The notes under the pieces are model-generated. The model did not search any database and was not told the origin of the DNA. It worked only from the letters and a program-made list of their open reading frames with translations. From the NCBI GenBank assembly GCA_002914805.1, contig JXTB01000293.1:174194-238193 (forward strand): a stretch of DNA of 64,000 bases. The letters run 5' to 3'. Made by a program: the position numbers and the translations under genes. Positions 55,789 to 64,000 of this stretch are shown here, one piece after another. The DNA is from Parasponia andersonii (Eukaryota; Streptophyta; Magnoliopsida; Rosales; Cannabaceae). The first letter of the stretch is position 1; each line of letters starts with the position of its first letter.

Positions 55789-57850
55789 TAAATATATAGT
55801 TGAAAGTTTGAATATTTTTTCGAAAATATCTACTTAAAGGGCTTCCATAATAATTAGGTAATTGATCTAATATGGGTGAGATATTTTAATGGAGGAAATT
55901 TAATTTTTCCATCTTTACCAAAAAGATTATATTTTAGTGAATGAGTCTTTTTGATAGACTCGTCAAACCAAAAGGATGTAACATATTATTTGCAGATACA
56001 AGAACAATCTCCAAAGTCATGATATTTTTTGATACTATCTATGATACGATATGGAATAAGAATACACAATGAGTAAACTTATATAGAATTGAGCTAGTGA
56101 TGATAAAAATAAGTTTTTTCTTATTTTTAAAAGAGGCGAAAAGATTACTTTGTGTGTTGAAATCAACCGATGTTGATGGTTCAATTGAATGAAAGGAGTA
56201 TCTATCAAAATTTGAAAAATTTGATATTGAAATGAGCTTTGATCGAGGAATATTTTTTGAAATAATATTGGAGTTGTCACATTGATGATGCGTGGTATCA
56301 TCTTGACTAAGTACAGAGTCTTCGCTCTGAAGACAATAACGACGTCTTTTATACTAATGTCTTGATGATGGAAAATTTGCTGACGTTATTCTATTGTTTA
56401 CCTAACTAAAAGAGTAAAACAAAAATATTATTATCTCAATAAGTTTTGTGTCAAATTTATGGAATAATATGCTTATCTCATTCATAGATAGTTTTTTTTT
56501 TTAGGTTTCTTACACATATAAATATATATATGTATATATTGTATACATATTTTTTTTGTTGGATTATATATGTTATATTAATTTAACTTTAAATAATCAT
56601 TGTAGTAATATTGTTGTATAACTATATTTAGCTTATTTATAACATTTTTCTTTATAAATTTTGGAAAATATGATGTTATGTTATGTTTTAATTTTTTTTA
56701 TTGAAGTTTTGTCATTATTTTCAGTATTATTATCATATTGTTAACTACATACCTATTTTTTAGGTTATTTTGTATATTATTTCATTGTTATAATTATTTA
56801 ATTTACTTTGATTTGTTATTATTTTTAAAAGCTTCGTTTTTATTATAATTTTTATATTTCTTTTTGTTCTTATTCATTTTTAAGGAGTTGATTTGTAGGT
56901 AGAAAAGACAGATTTGTTATAAAAGATATATGTTAATTTTAGTTGTTTATTATTATATACTTTATAAATTTATTTTCCAGTTATTGATTAGTGCTTATTA
57001 CTTGTCTATATAAAAAGATTTTAGTTCTTTTTTTCAGTTATATAGTTGATATATTTATTTTGGATAAATTTATATGTTTTATCTATTGTAATTGTTTCTT
57101 ATTAAGTAAAGTTTCAGATTCTTTTTGTTGTTTACTTTTTGTAACTAATTTTTTCGATTTTTTTTGGGGGAGGGGGGAAGGGAGCTATAATTTGAGAGTT
57201 TTAATTACGGATTTTATATCCAGTCTAGTCTAATGAAATTTCTTGCTTTCCTACTGTGAAATAAAGGATGTTTTTGCCCTTCTTTTTAGAAGATGTAAAG
57301 TTATTTAGATTTTTTTTTCAACTGCTTAAAAACAAGAATATTAACTTTTATTGATAAAAGTTTATACTGAGGTCTTGTTTATAATGTATGTAATAGAAAA
57401 TTTTAATATTTGAATCTTTTCAAAACTAATTTGGTAATGATTACTAAATTTTTTTATTTTTTCACTATATTACTTAAGATATAATATTTTAATCATTCTG
57501 TATAAAAATGGAGTAAGTTTTATCTTAATTACTAAAGCTACATATTTACATTATCTTGTCAAAATATTTTGATAGTATTAACGTTTTTCCTATCTTTTTG
57601 CTTTCTTCCTAATATTATCTAGTCTTCTACTTTCTTTTCCATGTGCCCTTTTCTTTTTCTTTTTTTTTTTCAATTCAAATCTCATATTCCGAATATAAAC
57701 ATTTGGATATAAATTACTCAGAATAATTGTGTTTTTATTTCATTATCTAAGATCATTGTAATGTAAATATATGCTTTAAAATATGAGTGACTTAGATAAA
57801 TTACAATTTCATTTTATTGGACAATATTATTCTAATCAGCCAAAAAAAAA
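55789..57850. other. AT-rich non-coding region, T-rich on the plus strand
   Basis: No credible gene. A stretch at 56090-56240 has short plus-strand codon-like runs (KRLLCVLKSTDVDGS, KEYLSKFEKFDIEMS) that may be a relic of some coding sequence, but I do not recognise it. From about 56480 the plus strand is strongly T-rich, as in plant introns or UTRs. A G-rich block (ggggaggggggaaggga) lies at 57166-57182. Confidence 0.45.
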
Positions 57851-60047
57851 AGAAAATACTTCATTTTCATTTTGTTATACTAAGTAATTCTAATTCAAAA
57901 AAAGGAAAGATATCATGATTCATTAGATACAAAACCAAAAGCATTAAATTTAGATAAACAAACTATTGGATTATACACGTAATAAAATTCATTACATAAT
58001 AATAATGAAATGTATAAAATTCAGTACATAATAATAATAAAATGTCCTTAATAATTTTACAACAGTATCTATTACAAGGTATTTTTTTCTTTATTTCCCT
58101 TGTCCTACATTAAAATCTCTATCCTTTTCTTTGTGAGCAAAATTAGTAGGATTCTTCACCATGAATGAGGTATGATAAATTGTCTATGCTTATTATAATT
58201 ATGTAATATATATAGATAAATATATTTGAATAATATATATATATATATATTTGGCTCAAATATATGGAAGTGTTATCAATATATGACGAATTTATGAAAT
58301 AATACATTTTCAACTGTCTATTTAACTACCAGAGAAACGATTCCCTATTCATAGAAGAAAATCATTTCTAGCAATTGAATAGACAAATGAAATATTATCA
58401 ATATATAAAAAAATTTGCCACATACGTTTATAATAATCAAATAATAAAAGAAAAATCACAAAAGTATAATATAAAGTTGCCCAAAAACTATAAATAAAAG
58501 CCAATAAAAGCTAAAACTTAACTGAAAAAAGGAAATGATTTTAAAGGAAGAAATTGGAGGGGAAGAAAACACGAGTCTTGAAAAGAGAATATACCAAACC
58601 AGGATTTATTCATAATAATAAAACAAAATTATAAAAAGACAGAAAAAGAAGAAACAAAATTAAAAAAAAAAACTCGGAACTCCTGTCTAAAATTCTTTGT
58701 TTTTAAAATTCTCATATTTTATCTTTTTAAAGCAGAGAATGAAAGCAAATACACACAACAATTTTTAGGCAACCAATATCATACTCCACATAATAAATAA
58801 GTAAGATAATCATCATCGCTAATAATACATAAGCAGGTTCAAGGCTAACAGCATTTAATAGAACATAACAGCAATGCATAATATTCAATACAACAATAAA
58901 CAGATAAACATTTTTACATCATGTAAATCATACATGAAATAAGCATTAATGAAGAACATAGCAAAATATAGTCTCAACTTTAAAACAAAAAAACAGCAAA
59001 AAAAGAAATAGATAACAGACAATAATAAGAATTTATGATACCTAATATGCTCTTGAAAACAACTTTTAAAATCACTTTAGAAAAATAGAGATTGGACAAT
59101 CACCAACAGAGATAGGAGCACAACAAAGAAAGTCAAGCAAGATATGAGTAAAGTAACTGTGTTTTAGGTAAGAACAGAAATAGAAAAAACTCAGACAGAA
59201 AAACCATGATAAATAATAAGAGTATATATGGGTAAATAGTAGTAGCAGAAATATAAAAAAGTACTAAAAAAATAAACACAGAAAATACATAGCAACATCC
59301 AGAGCCAACATGTAATGAGAAAAGAAATATATAAAAGGAAAAAAGAAAGTGAGAAAAAAAGGGAAACTTATCCAACACAAAAGTATAAAGACTAAAAAAA
59401 TATAATATGTGATACAAAAGTTTAAAAAAAAAAAAAAGAAAATTCTAAAAATATATTTGAGGAAAATAACATAATTTTCTCTACTCTGCTTTTTCTTTTC
59501 TTTTTTTATTCATACTTTCTTTTTGTAAAATTCAATAATATAAAAATATCAACAGATCATTACATGAATCCGTATAATGAGGTCCTAATTCATAAATGCA
59601 GACAGACAAATCAACAAATATTAAAATACAAATCATCATTACTACCAAAAAAATCATTGAAAGGTAATGAATATCAATCAAGTGGAATGGAAAAAACAGA
59701 GACAATAGTTCATAAAATACTCGAGAAATTTACAAAGAGAAAAATAAAATATCTCCAAATCAGTATATATTTATTCTATACATATTCATGCATATTTACT
59801 TCAATAAAATCACTAACAAAGAAATAAAAAAGATCAAATGACCATACTCGTTCAAAGACTATGAACATGGATTCAGTGAAAAAAAAATAATTACACTTCA
59901 AGGAATGACAATCAGTTTGACCTCACTTATTCTCTCCAACATCACAAAAGAATCTCTCCTCCAAATGTAGGCCTACACTACAACCTGGGGCATTGAAAAG
60001 AAATCACATTACTAAACTTCAGACAAAAATTAAAAAAGAAAACAGAA
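57851..60047. other. AT-rich non-coding region, A-rich on the plus strand
   Basis: T-richness switches to the minus strand at about 57850 and stays so to about 61000. It contains (AT)n at 58236-58256. Frames at 59133-59417 (minus) and 59564-59827 (plus) have low-complexity composition and no family features. The slightly GC-richer stretch 59900-60000 is the only part that looks unlike intron sequence; nothing further can be said. Confidence 0.45.
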
Positions 60048-60367
60048 GGGGAAATGGCATTGTTATATCTACAGTACAAACCTCCTAGAAAGATTATCCT
60101 CAGCTAATCAAATTAAAGACCCATAAAATTCAGATAATTTTTTTTAAAAAAACAAAAAAAAAACAAAAGGGGAAAAAGGCATTATTGTCTCTACAGTACA
60201 AACTTCCTAGAAAGATTATCCTCAACTGATCAAATTAAAGAACCATAAAATTCAGACAATTTTTTTTTTTAAAAAAAAAAAGACAAAGGGGAAAAAGGCA
60301 TTATTATCTATACAGTAGAAACCTCCTAGAAAGATTATCCTCAGCTGATCAAATTAAAGACCCATAT
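60048..60367. repeat. Three-copy tandem repeat, about 120-base units
   Basis: Units start near 60048, 60168 and 60288. Each contains 'aaggcattatt'-like sequence, 'ctacagtacaaacctcctag', 'aaagattatcctcagctgat' and 'aattaaagacccata', and the first two end in A/T homopolymer tracts. The third unit stops after 'gacccatat'. The non-homopolymer parts differ by only a few bases between copies. Confidence 0.9.
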
Positions 60368-61062
60368 AGGTGACTGAAAGCTCGAAATGCAAATACATCG
60401 CGAACCATAGCTCAACAACATAATTGAAAAATATTTCTATAGCAAAATCAAATCGAAAGAAGAAAATGCAAATACATCAAACTATAGCCCAACAAAACAT
60501 GTCTATAACAGAACCAAATCAGAAGAAACTAATCATAAAGAGGCGGAGTGGGGGAGGGAATCAGTTCATGCATAAACTAAAATACAACGATCCAAAGTAG
60601 GGAAAAATATCACGCATAAAAAAAATTGCAAAAGAAGAAAATTTCAGAAAGAAAAAATACCGAATAAGGAGTGAAGACTACCACACCAATAAAAAGATCC
60701 ACGATGATTTAATCATGGCAAAGTCTAAATCAGAGTAATCAGAGCTATATTAACAAATAGAACATCAAACAACAAACGATTAAAATAAAAAAAAATAAAA
60801 ATAAAAAACAATGAATCAAAGAACCTCAAGAAGGGGCATGGAAGAAAAAGTGAGAGATTGAGAGAGAAATAATTATAGATCAACTAAACAAAGATAGAGA
60901 GAAAAGTGATCTTGAAGGATTTTTTATAGTAAAAAATAAGAGAGAAAAATAACATTAATAATTTAAGTTTTTTCATACACCTCATTATAATCGTCTATAA
61001 TGAAGTGTATAAAACGATGATCTAAGAGTTAAAAAAAATGCTTACACATAGATTAACAATCT
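60368..61062 (-). other. Possible 5' part of an unidentified minus-strand transcript
   Basis: On the minus strand, downstream of a TATA box at 61063-61072, the sequence has CT-rich segments ('tctctctcaatctctcac' near 60860) like plant 5' UTRs and then T-rich intron-like DNA. No coding exon is recognisable, so any product is unknown. Confidence 0.3.
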
Positions 61063-61072
61063 ATATATAGTG
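61063..61072 (-). promoter_or_regulatory. Candidate TATA box, minus strand
   Basis: CTATATATAG, palindromic so the strand comes only from context: pyrimidine-rich UTR-like DNA lies to its left on the minus strand, and GC-richer DNA (61075-61200) lies to its right. Confidence 0.3.
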
Positions 61073-62109
61073 GATGGCCCAGCCCATCACCTGTTTGGGC
61101 CACAACATAAATGGGTTTAGTCAGGCTGAATAAGGTTTACGGGGGAAGCTTATGGAGAGCCCCACATACCGTGTTTATGCAATATTAGCACCCGTGGTTG
61201 TACATTATGACGCATCTTATCATTTTAAAACAAATTTAACGAAAAGAAAGTAACAAGAGCACAAATTTATTCTCGTGTATGTGTATTAAAGTAACAGAAA
61301 TTTTAAACTAAAATGGTATTAAACTTGATAATGAATTTAAAATGAATATTTTTGTTAAATTTGACTAATGAATGTGGTGTTAGTAATTTTTTTTTAGAAT
61401 TTAGGGGTATTAACTTTGATAGCTTTAGTATAGAGGTACCACTGTAATTCCTTCATAAATCAGGCAGTGAGAATGGATATTTTCTTCTTTCCGATTATGG
61501 TGTCACACATTTCAGGTGACTCTCCTCATATGTACCAAATGACTTTCAGTTACTGTAGAACTACGATAATTTAAAAGTTCTAGAAACATGACGATGATGC
61601 TCTCCAATTGTTTAGTATTACAAGCCTGAAAATGGAAGTCGGCTGAAGGGATAGGCGATTTAGGCCAGGCCCCTAATTTTAGGCTTTATTTCAGATGATT
61701 TAATATTTTTTTTGCAATAATATCTCCTTAATGTTATATAATTCCGTACACAGTATATAAGTATATATCGATTACCATCTTTATCTATTAGGTTTATAGG
61801 GGGAAAAAAAATTGAAATTAAAAAATCCCATAGACTAGCGACGTCTTCTTTAAATACTTTCACCGCAAAAAGAAAAAACAAAACAGAAAAAAACGATGCG
61901 ATTAATTTTTCTAATTAAGTTATGAAATTTTTTAATTAGTCTAATTAGATTATAATCAATATTTTTCGAAAAACAACGGAAAAAAAAGAGAAAAAAACTC
62001 TTATTACTGCTAATCTGTGCACATATTATTCTTCGATTGAATGGATTCACATTTAAGTCCAACCAATTCAATTTTTCAAACAAAAGAGTTTTGAATTTAG
62101 TTTTTTGAG
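61073..62109. other. Non-coding DNA
   Basis: A mixed-GC stretch (61075-61200) is followed by AT-rich sequence. 'ggcgatttaggccaggccccta' near 61653 recalls decayed transposon sequence but is too short to assign. Frames 61660-61881 and 61850-62083 on the minus strand are low complexity. Confidence 0.4.
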
Positions 62110-62250
62110 TTCTTTATATTGTTATTATTTTCTCATACGTATGTTCTCTAAATTTATATTATTTTCTTATATGTATGTTCTCTAAATTTATATTGTAATA
62201 TTATTTTTTTTATATATGTATGTTCTCTAAATTTATATTGTAATACTATT
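62110..62250. repeat. Short tandem array with 'gtatgttctctaaatttata'
   Basis: Three copies of this core at about 62139, 62173 and 62218, separated by variable T-rich spacers. A simple local duplication. Confidence 0.85.
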
Positions 62251-62733
62251 TTTTTTACTGCTTTTGTTATTTATTAGAACATGTTTCCGCTCTTACTGTG
62301 TTTAATTACTAGTAATAATTTATAAGTATGTCTAATAGAAAATATATACCTATACGAGAGACTTGAAAGAAAACACCAAGTTTTATTGTTAAGTTTTTTT
62401 ACAAGCATTCCCAAAAAAGATGAAAACACGAGAAAAAATTTTGTTGTGGAACAATCAATTTGTTTTTTGTTTTTCTTAATTCCATAAAACACTGGATATA
62501 AGAGCCAATTACATTTTATTTAAAAAAAAAAACTAGATATAATAGCCAATCTTTGAGTGTAATGATTCAACTAATTATTATGTATCTCAAAAACTAGGAA
62601 AACGCTAAGACTCATCTTTAAAATTCCTCTTTACAAATTTCACCTAAGGTGATACGACCCTCTTGAATTCCATCATCATCTCCATTATCCAACTCAGATG
62701 TGTGAATCAACACCCATAATTTCGAAACCCAAT
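62251..62733. other. Non-coding DNA
   Basis: About 480 bases of AT-rich DNA; the minus frame 62274-62492 is Lys/Phe-rich by composition and not a recognisable gene. Confidence 0.4.
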
Positions 62734-62801
62734 GTCCAATAGTCTAGTGGTTAGAGCACGTATTTCCAGTGATTTGGACCTGGGCACGAGTATTTGGGCC
62801 G
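62734..62801 (+). repeat. Degraded tRNA-like sequence, possibly a SINE head
   Basis: 'gtccaatagtctagtggtta' closely matches the 5' end and A box of plant tRNA genes (TAGTCTAGTGGTTAGAGCA). A weak B-box-like 'gggcacgagtat' follows at 62779. The first bases (gtccaat) can pair with 'atttgggc' at the end, as an acceptor stem would. No proper anticodon arm is found, so it is not a functional tRNA; a tRNA pseudogene or a tRNA-derived SINE fits better. Confidence 0.45.
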
Positions 62802-63708
62802 AAATGACTTTTTATTAGGAGAGTGGTAAATGCAGTCTTTTATTTTATTGTTTGACATTAGATTTGAACTCCACTGTTTATCTCACTTCACAATATCACA
62901 ATAATGGAGTCCATGTCAAGCAACGAGTAATAGATTTAGGGTTGTTTGAATATATTTTTATTTTCTGTTTTCTGTTTAAATAAACAAAAATTTACAAATT
63001 TTTTGGGGAAACGTGCTTAGTAGTGTTGTTTTGTTCTCTATTTAAAAACAATTATAAACAAAATTTTTTAAAATAATGGAAGTGAAAATTTTCATTTCAA
63101 AAATTTTTTAAAACAGAAAGTAAATACAAAAGGTGGTATTTTACTAAATAAAAGTTTTTAAGTGGTATTTTGTAAATAAACTTTCCGAAGTGATTCTTTC
63201 TAAATAAAATTTTACAAATGAGGAAATTTGATTTTTTTAAGGGAAATTTTAAAAAAAATGAAAAAACCCAAAAATTGAAAATGATTGAAAAATTTCAAAA
63301 TCCAAATAAAAAAAAACAACTTTAAATAAATGAAAAAAACCTGAAAGAAACAAACAAAGTAATTCCAAGAACAATGAAAAAAAACAATTTTTTTCAAAAA
63401 GTAACACTTTTAATATAAGTAAGATTTATAAAAATGTTACTTTTCTAAAATAACTTTTAAAAAATGATACTTTTCTAAATTACTTTGGAATTTAAAAAAA
63501 AAATCAGCCCATCTATAAGATATTTCAAGTTTTGGTATGTTGGGCTTAGAATTTTGTAAGAAACCTTTACAAATTAATATTTTCATCTATGGTATTTGTT
63601 CGGGATCAGACCTTATGTTCTTATTAATTAATAAGACCTGTGATTAATTAAAACAAAATACAGAATAATTGAGATTAAGGTTAGATCACAGAGCGTACAC
63701 AGGAAGAG
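62802..63708. other. Non-coding DNA
   Basis: If the tRNA-like head is a SINE, its body would be the first ~100-150 bases here. The remainder is A/T homopolymer-rich with no gene. The minus frame 63212-63397 is Phe/Lys-rich low complexity. Confidence 0.4.
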
Positions 63709-64000
63709 CTATCACAATACGTGCCACGTGTCAAAGTCATAGTAGGCGATCAAGGTAGAAAACGACATTTCCCATGGCATCTTTGCCACATTAGTGACTG
63801 TAGAAATGAATTGCTTAATGTACACATGTATAAGAGTCATCACAATACTATCTACGTGTTGAAGTCCTGATGAGCAATCGATAGAGAAAACGACACTTTC
63901 CACAGCGCCTTTGCCACGTTAGCGGTAGCAGGAATAATGTGCTTACAATATAACAATAATAACAATAATGGCGTAATAATAATGTAAGTGTTATCACAAC
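63709..64000. repeat. Tandem repeat, two copies plus a possible third at the edge
   Basis: Unit 1 (63709-63836) and unit 2 (63837-63943) share 'atcacaatac', 'acgtgt', 'gaaaacgaca', 'tttccca', 'ctttgccac' and 'gcttaatg/gcttaca' in the same order, with many substitutions. After an (ataacaata)n-like spacer, 'ttatcacaac' at the very end may start a third unit. The minus frame 63712-63903 follows the repeat and is not a gene. Confidence 0.75.

Noticed and set aside
59133..59417. 94-codon minus frame, Phe/Leu/Ser-rich and membrane-like
   Set aside because: Composition follows T-rich DNA, and there is no signal of a real membrane protein family or conserved start.

Overview
The window is a repeat-dominated, AT-rich stretch of a plant nuclear genome, most likely an angiosperm and plausibly a eudicot. 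The evidence is Ty3/gypsy chromovirus pol genes with chromodomains, a Ty1/copia element, a CACTA (En/Spm) DNA transposon with spliced genes, initiator-tRNA-Met type primer sites, and a fragment of a plant LEA-2/hydroxyproline-rich glycoprotein gene. I find no intact host gene. Nearly every coding segment is a decayed transposon gene.

Layout, left part (1-25964). A chromovirus (element C) enters from the left edge and ends with a ~3 kb LTR (934-3923). It sits in the 3' LTR of a minus-strand chromovirus, B1 (internal 4159-6303). The 5' LTR of B1 is cut into pieces 6304-7830, 11295-11804 and 21740-22225. A 5'-truncated solo LTR of family A (7831-11294) interrupts it first, and a 9.9 kb CACTA transposon (11805-21739) interrupts it second. 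At 22226 a plus-strand sister element, B2, starts head-to-head with B1. The B2 LTR (22226-25770) is an uninterrupted relative of the B1 LTR and so shows what both insertion sites looked like before insertion. Both B1 and B2 lack gag, protease and most of RT and share the same leader-to-RNase H junction, which suggests a non-autonomous deletion family.

Middle part (25965-43933). B2 is interrupted by a minus-strand family-A element, A2 (LTR 25965-28888, pol to about 30812). The A2 LTR carries a fragment of the LEA-type gene. A2 is cut by a CACTA end (to 31015). A minus-strand Ty1/copia element, D (32118-40401), follows. It contains a 121-base assembly gap, a very AT-rich segment and a GC-rich leader with repeated 19-base hairpins. 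About 3.5 kb of unassigned sequence then leads to element A1.

Right part (43934-64000). A1 is the most complete element. It has a 3.27 kb 5' LTR, a primer site, an extra 278-codon frame upstream of gag, then gag, PR, RT, RNase H, IN and chromodomain, all with stops, and a 5'-truncated 3' LTR ending at 55788. The remaining 8.2 kb is AT-rich non-coding DNA with three short tandem arrays, a degraded tRNA-like/SINE-like head, a strand switch in T-richness, and one promoter-like stretch on the minus strand.

Three single N bases (12761, 26061, 28001) and the 121-N gap mark uncertain assembly joins. At least one join (12761) coincides with a probable false duplication, and another (28001) borders the LEA gene fragment.
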